From CAVOGJ01 sp963700865 (GTDB taxonomy: Bacteria; Planctomycetota; Planctomycetia; Pirellulales; Pirellulaceae): a stretch of DNA of 64,000 bases. The stretch is taken from contig CAVOZC010000018.1 in assembly GCA_963700865.1 (NCBI GenBank), forward strand, positions 248,001 through 312,000. Direction: 5' to 3'. The notes under the pieces are model-generated. The model was not told the DNA's origin, ran no database searches, and was given only the letters and a program-made list of their open reading frames with translations. Below are positions 29,001-38,174 of this stretch, in pieces (within the stretch, counting starts at the first letter, position 1; the number at the start of each line of letters is the position of its first letter). The translations under genes were made by a program, and so were the position numbers.

Positions 29001-29074
29001 GATCCCGTGGCACACCCGGCGGCTGACGCCGGCCCGTTCGCCAGGGAGGGCAGGATACGTGTCCCGAGGCTGGG

Positions 29075-29407
29075 CTATTCTTCGATGACTTCTTTGACCC
29101 GCTGCACGAAATGGGGAGATTTGCCCGATTTGGTCAGGTCTTCGGCCTTCTGCTCAGCCTGCTTGCGCTGATTGAACTCGTACAGCGCAACCCGCTTGAG
29201 CGATTGGCTGAAGACGCCCCAATACAGTTTCATCCGCACGTCGACCGCCGCCTTGCTGCGGCTGCGGGTCGTCTTCTTCTTGGCGGTGGCCGCCTTTTTC
29301 TTGGGCTTGGCCTTGGCGGTCTTCTTGCCACCCTCGGCTTTCTCGGCGGCCTCAGCCGCCTCGTTTTCGGCCCTTAACTGCTTGCGGCTTACGGTTTTAC
29401 GCGCCAT
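29075..29407 (-). CDS. small Lys/Ala-rich basic protein (110 aa)
   Basis: ATG 29407 begins MARKTVSRKQLRAENEAAEA. The N-terminal half is a Lys/Ala tract (KAKPKKKAATAKKKTTRSRS) resembling histone H1-like or basic nucleic-acid-binding tails. The C-terminal half is a compact domain (LYWGVFSQSLKRVALYEFNQ, then HFVQRVKEVIEE). It is cytoplasmic and monocistronic, convergent with the duplicated transporter DNA. The family is not recognised; nucleoid or RNA association is a guess from the charge. A longer upstream frame lacks protein-like sequence. Confidence 0.7.
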   Translation of the reverse strand: MARKTVSRKQLRAENEAAEAAEKAEGGKKTAKAKPKKKAATAKKKTTRSRSKAAVDVRMKLYWGVFSQSLKRVALYEFNQRKQAEQKAEDLTKSGKSPHFVQRVKEVIEE

Positions 29408-29582
29408 AACATGATTCAATGCTGTTCGTGGGATCCATCGACGGGGGCCGTGACCATCCGGCCATCCTCCGATGATAGCGAAATCCCCGCGAAGACGCCA
29501 GCGAAGGTAATGCCGCCCCGGCGGTGTGACGTTCCGGGACGGGCAAGCCCGGCCCTGGACGATCCGTATGTAAGGGCCTGCA

Positions 29583-30998
29583 ATGGGCAAGTCACCATCT
29601 TCGGCATTTGCCATGCAGTGCCCGCATTGTCCCGCCCGACTGCGGGTGACCGAGGCCGATTTGGGCACCGAGCGATCCTGTCCCCGCTGCGGCCAGCGGA
29701 TCACCATTGCCAGGCCCCAGCCACGCCACTCCGATCCGGCCCAGCAGGCCCGCTCTGAATTTGGCATCCGCTGCAAGTTGTGCGGCACGCTCTTTTACGC
29801 CACACACGATCAAATCGGCCAAACGATCGACTGTCCTGATTGCCTCACCGAGCACCTCGTTGCGGCACCGGTCGTGCCGCCGGTCCGCAAACCGATCTTC
29901 ACCAGTCCCGCGGATGTGGACGAGTACCAATTGCGCCCGCTGGAACCGGCCGTCGAGTCACCGGGGAATCTATCGCCATCGCGGGTCGATCCGGAAATGA
30001 TCTACATTCGCTGTCGGGTTTGCGGCACCGTCCTGGGCGCTCCGCCGGACCGAGTCGGGCAGACCGTCTCGTGCCACGATTGCGGCACGCGGAACCTTGT
30101 CGAGCCGCCGCCAGCCAGGCCACCCAAGCCGAGGGTCGTCGCTGTCGATCCGCACATTGGCATCGACGAGCCGGCTGATCTGGAAGTGAATCGTCGCAAC
30201 GCGGACAAGACGATGCGGGAGGCACATGCCCATGAAGCGGAGCAGGCGCGGAAGCTGCCCCGTCCTCCGACCCGGCCCTTCACCGAGTGCATCTATGGGT
30301 TTCCCTTCCTGCCCCGCATCATCCCCGTCTGGGTCTGTATGGCTCCGATGCTACTCGCCATCACGATCATGTACGGGGCGGCGGCCCAGGCCGAAGGGCT
30401 TGAGATGTTCGGGGCCATCGGCCTTTCGGTAGCGGCCACCGTCATGAGCCTTGTGCTGCTGCTGACGTTTGGCTTTTACATGATGCAGGTGATCCAGACG
30501 ACGGCCGTCGGCTATCGCGAGCCGGAGGAGTGGCCGCGTTTCGATTTTGGCGAGGCGTTGGGGAGTGCCGTCTATCTGGTCGTCGCCTTCCTGTTGAGCG
30601 TGTTACCCGTGCTGCTCGCCGCAAGATGGCTGCCCCCGCTCGTCACCACGATCGGCATGGCGATTTGCGGATTCGTGTTCTATCCCGTCATTCTGATGTC
30701 GATGTTGAACGACGCGTCGCCAGCCTCCCCGTTGACGCAGCACGTGATCCGCACCTTGCAAGCGGGCCGCGGCATCTGGTTACAGTTTTACGCCGCGACG
30801 GCCGCCTTGGGCCTACCGGTGGCCGGGCTGCTTTGGGGATCGACCTATTTGGGCGTCGCCGGCAGCGTGCTGAATGCTGTGGTGCTGGCACTGGGCGTCG
30901 TCATCTATTTTCGCCTGCTGGGCCGCCTGGCGTGGGCGCTGGACCAGCTACCGCTGCGGCAGGCGTCGGAGGACGACGCGAGCGACGAGAAGGAATAG
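29583..30998 (+). CDS. membrane protein with three N-terminal zinc ribbons (471 aa)
   Basis: Three CxxC...CxxC ribbons occur in the first 180 residues: CPHCPARLRV with CPRCGQ, CKLCGTLF with CPDCLTEH, and CRVCGTVLG with CHDCGTRN. They match the short ribbons common at the N-terminus of planctomycete membrane proteins. After a charged linker there are about six hydrophobic segments from residue 235 to the C-terminus (FPFLPRIIPVWVCMAPMLLA onwards). Start ATG 29583; ATG 29613 (MQCPHC) is plausible too. The function is unknown. The last residues are acidic (EDDASDEKE). Its 3' end converges with the 31027-32778 gene. Confidence 0.8.
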   Translation: MGKSPSSAFAMQCPHCPARLRVTEADLGTERSCPRCGQRITIARPQPRHSDPAQQARSEFGIRCKLCGTLFYATHDQIGQTIDCPDCLTEHLVAAPVVPPVRKPIFTSPADVDEYQLRPLEPAVESPGNLSPSRVDPEMIYIRCRVCGTVLGAPPDRVGQTVSCHDCGTRNLVEPPPARPPKPRVVAVDPHIGIDEPADLEVNRRNADKTMREAHAHEAEQARKLPRPPTRPFTECIYGFPFLPRIIPVWVCMAPMLLAITIMYGAAAQAEGLEMFGAIGLSVAATVMSLVLLLTFGFYMMQVIQTTAVGYREPEEWPRFDFGEALGSAVYLVVAFLLSVLPVLLAARWLPPLVTTIGMAICGFVFYPVILMSMLNDASPASPLTQHVIRTLQAGRGIWLQFYAATAALGLPVAGLLWGSTYLGVAGSVLNAVVLALGVVIYFRLLGRLAWALDQLPLRQASEDDASDEKE

Positions 30999-31026
30999 CG
31001 TTTGGCGAGCCCTGCCATGTCGCGAA

Positions 31027-32778
31027 TCAGTCGACGGGATCGGCGGAAGGCCCTTCCAACTGGGTAATCCGCGCGGAAATCAGGCTCCGCGTCGGCTCCA
31101 CACAACGCGATTCCGCGATCTCGAGATAGGGTAAATCATTGACAAGATTATGCGTCTGGGCAACGAGGGCGGCTTCACTCTCAAGGATGCGGCCTTCTCG
31201 ACCGGCATGATGAATGAGCGAGCGGACACGAAGTTTGGCCTCCATCGTCAAGCCGCCATCCTGCAGCGCCTGCATAAGTTCGCCGGCGTAGGCATCAATA
31301 TCCTGCTGTAAGGCATCCATCGCCTTTTCTCGTGTGACGTAATCACGATCGGAAAGGTCCATCAGGAGTTGTTGAAAACTCTTTCCATCCGCGCGGTGGA
31401 GGTTCTCGGCCGATCGCGCGACGAATCTGATCACCGCCGGATCAAAACGGGAAAGGGGCGGCACGATGCCAAGATGATCCAGCAAGGGGAAAAATCTCAA
31501 TTCGCAATACTCGGGATGTTGCTGGTAAAGTCGCGCGAAACTTTCGGCGTTCAGATCAAACGACTCGTCGTCATTCAGCTCGCGAATCCGGACGTTTCCT
31601 TTCTCGGTCTGCTGGAAATCCAACACGATCTCACCGAGATACTGGATAGAGAGAGCATCCCCGGCTTGCCGAATCTTCAGCAGGTCGCGTCTGCCTGTAT
31701 TGTCCGAGTATTCCAAGCAAAACGGCCGCCCGGCATCCAGCATCACGGTCATGACTCCCAATTCCACCCGCATTCGGCCCACACCATAATTACCTCCGCC
31801 CCCATTCGGACCGAGGAATTGTTGAAACAACCGCTGCGGGTTGCTCCGATACTGCGGGCCGCCTCCCCGATATGCCATCCGTTGCTCGGGATCATTGGGC
31901 GGTTCCTTAAATCCACGACTGACGAGCAACGTGGTCACCTCGTCCGCGATCGCGGCCTCCGACTTTCCCGCGAACGGCACATCCCAGTGATCGCGATCGA
32001 TGGCCAATCGTTCGCCGGTCCAGCGGATGCGCACGAGCTGTCGCATGGTTTCACGGTAATCCTGCAGGACACCCGACTGAGCGGTCGGGTGTGCGTAGGG
32101 GTGGAAGTCGCGGTCGTAATCCATTGGTCCTTCCACGAGCGACTTCGCAATGTCTCGAATTGTTTTCTTGCGAGCGTTTCGACTCGTACTCATCTGAGCC
32201 GACCGATATTTGCTACTGATTCTCTGTTCCAGGTCCTGAATCCGTTGTTGCATGACGGGTTGATTCGCGAGCGGTAACCGCCGAAGCTGGTGGACTTGTT
32301 GCAGCAAGGCCTGCAGCGATTGTTGCTGAGGAATCTGCAATTGTCGCCTCGCGTCCAATTCCACCAGATACATCCTCAGTATTTTCTGCTGCCGCACCAA
32401 TTCTTCGAATTCGGGGGAATGCGCTACCCCATCCGGCTCGTCGAGCAGGCGGGCGTGATTGTCCAGATACTCGCCGCGACACTTGCTCTCCAGCTTCTCG
32501 ATGATGGTGCGATTCGCGGCCTCGGCGTCTAAATGGGCTTGCCAATTTGCCTGAATCTCGGCGAACTTCGCGAGAAAGATCTCCTCAGCCTGGTTCTGGG
32601 CATCCGCCGCCCGCGGCGCCGGGATCTGCTGCTGGTTCGGCACCGGGATGGGGAGCACCTGGGCCGACGATGAAACGGCGAGCATGCCGGTGAGGAGGAG
32701 TCCCGCGAGCGATGCTGGCAAACCGGCCAATGCCCAACACGAACCGAACCGGCCCCACCCTGTGGGCTGAGCGAACAT
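31027..32778 (-). CDS. large secreted hypothetical protein (583 aa)
   Basis: ATG 32778 is supported by AGAGGAAA about 10 bases upstream and opens a signal-peptide-like N-terminus ending VSSSAQ. The early region (about residues 45-170) is Gln/Leu/Arg-rich with coiled-coil character (QILQ-type heptads, LQALLQQVHQLRRLP). The later part has a Gly-rich loop (GPNGGGGNYGVGRM) and two compact domains. The C-terminal ~100 residues are helical. No known domain is recognised; it is likely periplasmic or envelope-associated. Confidence 0.7.
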   Translation of the reverse strand: MFAQPTGWGRFGSCWALAGLPASLAGLLLTGMLAVSSSAQVLPIPVPNQQQIPAPRAADAQNQAEEIFLAKFAEIQANWQAHLDAEAANRTIIEKLESKCRGEYLDNHARLLDEPDGVAHSPEFEELVRQQKILRMYLVELDARRQLQIPQQQSLQALLQQVHQLRRLPLANQPVMQQRIQDLEQRISSKYRSAQMSTSRNARKKTIRDIAKSLVEGPMDYDRDFHPYAHPTAQSGVLQDYRETMRQLVRIRWTGERLAIDRDHWDVPFAGKSEAAIADEVTTLLVSRGFKEPPNDPEQRMAYRGGGPQYRSNPQRLFQQFLGPNGGGGNYGVGRMRVELGVMTVMLDAGRPFCLEYSDNTGRRDLLKIRQAGDALSIQYLGEIVLDFQQTEKGNVRIRELNDDESFDLNAESFARLYQQHPEYCELRFFPLLDHLGIVPPLSRFDPAVIRFVARSAENLHRADGKSFQQLLMDLSDRDYVTREKAMDALQQDIDAYAGELMQALQDGGLTMEAKLRVRSLIHHAGREGRILESEAALVAQTHNLVNDLPYLEIAESRCVEPTRSLISARITQLEGPSADPVD

Positions 32779-33269
32779 GATTGGATTTCCTCTGAGATAA
32801 GCAGTACCAGGGAGGCAGGTAATATCCGGCCCGCCGCGAATTCGCACCCGGCCGACCTTCACCCATACGGCAGTCGGCCCGTCATTGTTCCCGAGATCGC
32901 CCACGTGCCCAGCCGGCTTTCATCATAACGGAATCCGGCGCCTTCCATCCACCAGGCAGCGGATCGTCGGTCGCAGCATGGATCTGAAAGGATCACGGGC
33001 GGCGATTGCACGCGCGCGACGGGCGGCCCCGCACACTCAGTCGCCTTAGACCCGCGGGTTGTGCCAACCCCACCGCAGGCACGGAATTTGCTCGCTTGTG
33101 TCGTAAGCCGAATGATCCCGCGGCGTCTCCCAGCTTCCGGTCTTGTGGCAGTCGGAAAATGCGGACGTTGGCGGACGGTCAGCCGGCGCACATTTGCCGG
33201 CGCCGCGCGGAGCGCGCCGCACCACGTGGCGAAGCTCCAGCGGGGCGCCCTGCAGAGGAGGAACGAGCC
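32779..33269. other. divergent intergenic region, no gene seen
   Basis: About 491 bases between a minus-strand gene and the dockerin/PEP-CTERM gene. GC-rich with small palindromes (GGCGCCGCGCGGAGCGCGCC near 33199). Both promoters should be here. Open frames crossing it lack protein-like sequence. Confidence 0.5.
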
Positions 33270-33851
33270 ATGAAGACGGCAAAGACCTATTGGTCGTGGG
33301 TGTTGCCGCTGATCCTGTGGTTAGGGCCAACCGGTCTGGCACTCGCTGGCGAGATGGGGGTAACGGAGGACCGCCAAGTGGTCGACTTCAACGGCGACGG
33401 AACGGTCGACGTGGAGGATTTGAATGACCTGTTGAAGCTCGGACCGCTGGCCGAGGGATTTCGCGTCGAGCCGGGAGCGCCGTTTGTCTACGACTTGAAT
33501 CGCGATGGCTGGGTCAACATGGGCGACGTCTCGGTCTGGCTGAATGACGCGGCGGCGATCAATCACCTGCCCAGCGCTTACCCGGTGGGGGACGGCAACC
33601 TCGATGGGCTAGTCGATATCGATGATTTCAAGTTGTGGAATAGCGCCAAATTCAGCGCTTCGCTGGCTTGGGATGATGGCGACTACAACTGCGACGGGTG
33701 GATCGACGTTTCGGACTTCAACGTCTGGAACTCGTACCGCAGCGGCACACCGGGGTCGACGTATGGCGTGCCCGAACCCATGAGCAACGTCATTCTCGCA
33801 TGGGCCACGTTGGGGGCGTTTGCGATGGCGCGAGTGCGGCGGAGACCATGA
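33270..33851 (+). CDS. dockerin-repeat protein with PEP-CTERM tail
   Basis: A 193-residue exported protein. ATG 33270 has GGAGGA about 7 bases upstream; the signal peptide is MKTAKTYWSWVLPLILWLG. Four Ca2+-binding dockerin-like loops follow: DFNGDGTVDVEDLND, DLNRDGWVNMGDVS, DGNLDGLVDIDDFKLWN, and NCDGWIDVSDFNVWN. The C-terminus is a PEP-CTERM signal: VPEP at about residue 168, a hydrophobic helix, and a basic RVRRRP end. An exosortase elsewhere would process it. The loops suggest a calcium-stabilised attachment protein. Its 3' end overlaps the convergent sugar dehydrogenase gene by 62 bases. Confidence 0.85.
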   Translation: MKTAKTYWSWVLPLILWLGPTGLALAGEMGVTEDRQVVDFNGDGTVDVEDLNDLLKLGPLAEGFRVEPGAPFVYDLNRDGWVNMGDVSVWLNDAAAINHLPSAYPVGDGNLDGLVDIDDFKLWNSAKFSASLAWDDGDYNCDGWIDVSDFNVWNSYRSGTPGSTYGVPEPMSNVILAWATLGAFAMARVRRRP

Positions 33852-35652
33852 TCGCCAGTCGGGCAATCTTCAGGCACTGCGGCCGGCGGCGTCCGCTCGT
33901 TCCCAGGAAAAGTGGTGCCAGCATCAACCACGGATGTGCTATCGGCTCGGGTACGGCGGCGGGCGCCGAGCTTGTGAACTTAGTGATGTTCCAGACGTTA
34001 AAATCACCGACATCGACGACGCCGTCGGCGTTAAAATCGCCGCCGCACCAGGCCGCGTTGCTGGTGAACTTGGCGTTGTTCCAAACGTTGAAGTCGCCCA
34101 CATCGACAACGCCATTCAGATTCGCGTCGCCGGCGAGAAAGGCATTGCCCCCGGTCGCGGCCACGTTGTTCGCCCCACCGATCGCCAGCCAGCCGTCGAC
34201 GGCATGGGAAATGTCGTCGCCATCGATCACGCCATCGCCGGTCATATCAAAATCGAGATCGGTGCTTCCTTCGGCCACAGCCGCGACGAGCGCATCGATG
34301 TCCAGACAGTCCCAGTTTCCATCATCGTTGAAGTCCCCGGTGACTGCCGGCTCCGGGATCGCCGACAAGCGAAATATGCTGCCTGTTAAACCTAAGAGAT
34401 GGACTTCACCATATTGATCCAGTTCGACCGATTTAATCCGCGCGCCTGGGTACTGGCTGTAGACGTAATTTCCGGGAAAAAGCAAAGCCAACTCGCCCGT
34501 CGCTGGATCGCCGACCCAGACCTTACCGCTTGACCAATCGGCGGCGATGTACTTACCGACCAACCAGGGTATTTCGGTGCCGTTATAGATGGCCCCGCCA
34601 ATGATCGCATGACCGTCGGTATGATCATACTCGAAGAGTGGGTCGACCAAGCCCAGTTCCTCTGCCAGTGTCAGTCCCGATACCGGATCTGGTTCGTCCA
34701 GCGACACGTCTTGCTCCACCTGATCCGCCAGGAAGCTCCCTTCCTTGAAAGGCCAGCCATAATTGGCAGCGGCTTCGACACGGTCGACCTCTTCAATGGA
34801 ATTGTTTCCCACATCCCCAGCGTACAAGGCGCCACTCACCGGATCAAAATTGATGCGATGCGGATTGCGGAATCCATAGGCATAGACCTCGGGAGCCGCC
34901 GCGGCATTCCCGATAAATGGATTGTCGGCCGGCACGCCGTATTTCCCATTGGCCGAGTTGGTACCCAAGGGATCGATGCGGAGAATCTTCCCGTACACGC
35001 TGGCGAGATCCTGTGCATTGGACAGCACGTTGTCCTCACCCACGGAAACGTACATTTGACCATCCGGGCCAAAGTCGATGTCACCGACATTGTGGAGTCG
35101 ATCCGCCTGATGAAATCGCATGATCTCACGCGTGGTGACGTTTGAAAACGAGTTCGACGTGATGTCATTCATGGTGACTTCGACCAACATCGAGTGAGCG
35201 AACGTGCCTGGTCCTCCGCTGGAAAAATCAGGCGTTCCCGCGCCCGCCCGATCGACGAGCACCGCATAGAACTTTCCATAGCCTGGACTGTTGGAATTGG
35301 CAAATTCGGGATGGAAGGCAATGGCAGGACTGCCTTCGGCACCTGTGGTATCCGCTGGGTCAATTCGCAGCGAAGCACCAACGGCCCCACTTGCGTTCAT
35401 CATGTAAACGGTATTGAAGCTGCGAATCGCCAGCATCCTTCCTGATCCGTCGGGAAACGGTTCCATGTCGAGCGCGTTCGTCAGCGCGTAAGAGGGCGTC
35501 AAACCGACGGAGACGCCCAACGATCCGTCAGTGTTGAGCACTTCAAAGTCGGGAAACCAATCTTCGACTGCGGCAGCGCGCTGTGCTCCCAGCGCGAACA
35601 TGATCAGTAGGACCACGAGTGATCGAGACACCGGGGATTGATTCATACTCAC
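33790..35652 (-). CDS. sugar (glucose/sorbosone-type) dehydrogenase with dockerin repeats and PEP-CTERM
   Basis: A 620-residue secreted PQQ-dependent-type sugar dehydrogenase. The GTG at 35652 has GAGGTG 6 bases upstream; ATG 35646 is the alternative. After a signal peptide (SLVVLLIMFALGAQ) comes the beta-propeller with family blocks HNVGDIDFGPDGQMYVSVGE, GKILRIDPLG and YGFRNPHRINFDP (to about residue 430). Dockerin-like loops follow (DFNDDGNWDCLDID, DANLNGVVDVGDFNVWN, DFNADGVVDVGDFNVWN), then VPEP and a hydrophobic segment ending SGRRRP. About 30 extra residues follow that, which suggests a lost stop. Substrate unknown; extracellular sugar oxidation is inferred. Confidence 0.85.
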   Translation of the reverse strand: MSMNQSPVSRSLVVLLIMFALGAQRAAAVEDWFPDFEVLNTDGSLGVSVGLTPSYALTNALDMEPFPDGSGRMLAIRSFNTVYMMNASGAVGASLRIDPADTTGAEGSPAIAFHPEFANSNSPGYGKFYAVLVDRAGAGTPDFSSGGPGTFAHSMLVEVTMNDITSNSFSNVTTREIMRFHQADRLHNVGDIDFGPDGQMYVSVGEDNVLSNAQDLASVYGKILRIDPLGTNSANGKYGVPADNPFIGNAAAAPEVYAYGFRNPHRINFDPVSGALYAGDVGNNSIEEVDRVEAAANYGWPFKEGSFLADQVEQDVSLDEPDPVSGLTLAEELGLVDPLFEYDHTDGHAIIGGAIYNGTEIPWLVGKYIAADWSSGKVWVGDPATGELALLFPGNYVYSQYPGARIKSVELDQYGEVHLLGLTGSIFRLSAIPEPAVTGDFNDDGNWDCLDIDALVAAVAEGSTDLDFDMTGDGVIDGDDISHAVDGWLAIGGANNVAATGGNAFLAGDANLNGVVDVGDFNVWNNAKFTSNAAWCGGDFNADGVVDVGDFNVWNITKFTSSAPAAVPEPIAHPWLMLAPLFLGTSGRRRPQCLKIARLAIMVSAALAPSQTPPTWPMRE

Positions 35653-35820
35653 GTGGGCACCTCAGATGATGTCGATTGACTGGAAATTTTCGGCCAGCTA
35701 GAGCCAGCCATCCGATGATAACAGCGGCCTCGCCAAGGCTCAAGCAAGAAAACGAGCCACACGGTTCCATGCTTGCATGCGCGAAGTAAACAAACCCTCA
35801 TTGCCAGAGTCTGGCGGGCA

Positions 35821-37607
35821 TTATCGCCGGCGGTTGACCGGTCTTGATTGGCTGCCGTACCGGCGGCCGGCCGAAGACAGGACCCAGGCCAGAAATAACC
35901 ATCGAACCGTCGTCGTCTCGGGCACCGTCAAGGCCGCCGAACTGCCAAATCTGTGGCTATTCCAAACGTTATAGTCGCTGACGTCAATCACTCCATCGGC
36001 GTTGAAATCGCCCGCGCACCAGGCTGCGGTCGTCGAAAGCTTGCCGCTGTTCCAAATGTTGAAGTCGCTGATGTCCACAAACCCATCCAGATTTCCGTCG
36101 CCGCCGAGAAAGGCATTTCCCCCGGTGATCGAGGGATTGCTGGCGCCGCCGACCACCAACCAGCCCTCCCGAGGATCGATGATGTCGTTCCCGTCAACGA
36201 CGCCGTCGCCGGTCATATCAAAATCGAGATCGTTGCCACCGCCGGCCACTGCCGCAACCAGCGCATCGATATCCTGACAGTCCCAACGGCCATCTCCATT
36301 GAAATCGCCCATCGTCTGCGTTCCTGGAGACGCGACCAAGCGGACGATCGTATTTGACATTCCGACGAGATGGACCTCGCCGAACTGATCTGCTTCGACC
36401 GACTTGACGAGAGCGCCGGGGAAGCGGTCATAAACATAGCCCTCCGGAAACAGCAGTCCCAATTCGCCCGTTGCCGGATCACCGACCCACACGTCGCCGG
36501 TCAACCAGTCTGCAGCAAGATACTTGCCCGCCAGCCAGGGTATTGCCGTCCCACGATAGATGGCTCCGCCCAGGATCGCCAGACCATCGGTATGGTCATA
36601 CTCGAAAAGCGGATCGACCAATCCCAGTTGCTGGGCCAGAGTCAGCCCCGACACGGGATCCGGATTGTCAGGGAGTGCTTCCGGTGCCGTCAAGAAGCTT
36701 CCTTCCTTGTAGGGCCAGCCATAATTGGCGCCTGGTTCCACGAGATCGACTTCTTCAATGGAAAGCCAGCCAACGTCCGCCGCGTACAGCGCGCCGCTCA
36801 CCGGATCGACGTTGATGCGATGCGGATTCCGGAATCCATAAGCGTACACTTCGGGTGCTGCCAATGCATTGCCAATAAAGGGATTGTCAGCGGGAATGCC
36901 GTACTTGCCATTCGCCGAATTGTTCCCCAAGGGATCGATACGAAGGATCTTGCCGTAGACGCTCGACAGATTCTGGGCGTTGGATTGAATGTTATCCTCG
37001 CCGAGTGAAATGTAGAGCTGACCATCCACGCCGAAATCGATGTCGCCCACATTGTGAATGCGATTCGATTCATGAAACCGCATGACCTCGCGTTTTGTCG
37101 TACCTGCAAACGAGTTTGCCGATATATCGCTCATCGTCATTTCATACAGTACCGTATGCGAAAACGTTTCCAGGCCTCCGCTCGAGAAGTCAGGTGATCC
37201 TACGGCGTCCGTATCAGCTGCCAACGCATAAAACTTTCCATATCCTGGATTCCCTAACTCTGCGAAGCCTGGGTGAAAAGCAATGGCCGTACTCCCTTCC
37301 GCCCCCGTCGTATCTGCCGCGTCAATGCGCAGCGAAGGACCGACAGCACCGTTCGCGTACACCAAGTAAATAGTGTTGAAGCTACGAATGCCAAGGATTC
37401 GCCCCGATCCGTCTGGAAACGATTCCATATCAAGCGCATTCGTCAAACCATACGAAGGCGTCAAACCCACGGACACTCCCAGCGACCCATCACTATTCAA
37501 AACCTCAAAATCAGGAAAGTAGTCGACTTGTCCGCGGCGCCCGTTACCGCAACGGCGCATAAACCAAACCAAATAGCGAGTGATCTTGACCCAATCTGAT
37601 GACTCAT
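35821..37607 (-). CDS. paralogous sugar dehydrogenase with dockerin repeats and degenerate PEP motif (one apparent frameshift)
   Basis: Paralogue of the adjacent 33790-35652 gene, same order of domains (HNVGDIDFGVDGQLYISLGE, GKILRIDPLG, YGFRNPHRINVDP). ATG 37607 has GAGGG about 8 bases upstream and encodes a signal peptide (MSHQIGSRSLAIWFGLCAVA). The frame then changes near 37525; one added G turns GAADKSTTFLI into GAAGQVDYFPDFEVL, the sequence expected from the paralogue. The dockerin loops are GDFNGDGRWDCQDIDAL, DGNLDGFVDISDFNIWN and DFNADGVIDVSDYNVWN. The tail has VPET in place of VPEP, then a hydrophobic helix and RPVNRRR. Confidence 0.82.
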
Positions 37608-37882
37608 TAGAACCCTCAACCATCCCGATACATTTCGACTGTCAAGGCCGACGCATTCAACCACGCACCGCAGAGGTGATTTTAACGTCGACTCATCCCA
37701 TAGCCAACAAAAACATATCGCGATTTCTCGCCTCGCGAAGCTGGCGATGCAGAAGGGATGTCGACCGCTGCGCCACATCTCGCAGCAGCAGCAACGTGGC
37801 GACGCTAGTGTCGAGAAGCCCCGGGGCCCCCGCACGCGAGTCGGAAACTCAAAATCAATCCCTAGCTGCCGCCAGAAGTGCA

Positions 37883-38173
37883 TCAGGCACCCGCTGGCGG
37901 AGTCCCCTTCCCCTCACGGACATATTGCTGCCTCTGCTGGGCATATTCGTCGCTCGACGGCCAGGACGTAGCGTCCGCTTCGATCGGCGGCTCGGCAACT
38001 TGCGACTGTTCCAACAACCGTCGCAGGAACGGGCGACACCACCCGCATCCCGTGCCGGCTCCGAAACAGGCACTTAACTGGGCCGCCCGTTGGGGCCGCT
38101 CAATCCGAATGAAGTTGAGCACCTTGCGTTTCGAGACGTGAAAGCACAGGCACAGCTCGTCGTCCAGTTCCAC
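37883..38173 (-). CDS. Bfd-like [2Fe-2S] protein
   Basis: A 96-residue protein with the four-Cys signature of the Bfd-like [2Fe-2S] domain: CLC near residues 8-10 and CGWC about 43-46 (LCLCFHVSKRKVLNFI, then GAGTGCGWCRPFL). Bfd proteins deliver electrons, classically to release iron from bacterioferritin. The remaining ~45 residues, rich in Gln and charged residues, are an unusual extension. GTG 38173 starts one base after the peptidase stop, so it is translated from the same mRNA. Confidence 0.85.
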   Translation of the reverse strand: MELDDELCLCFHVSKRKVLNFIRIERPQRAAQLSACFGAGTGCGWCRPFLRRLLEQSQVAEPPIEADATSWPSSDEYAQQRQQYVREGKGTPPAGA

Positions 38174-38174
38174 G

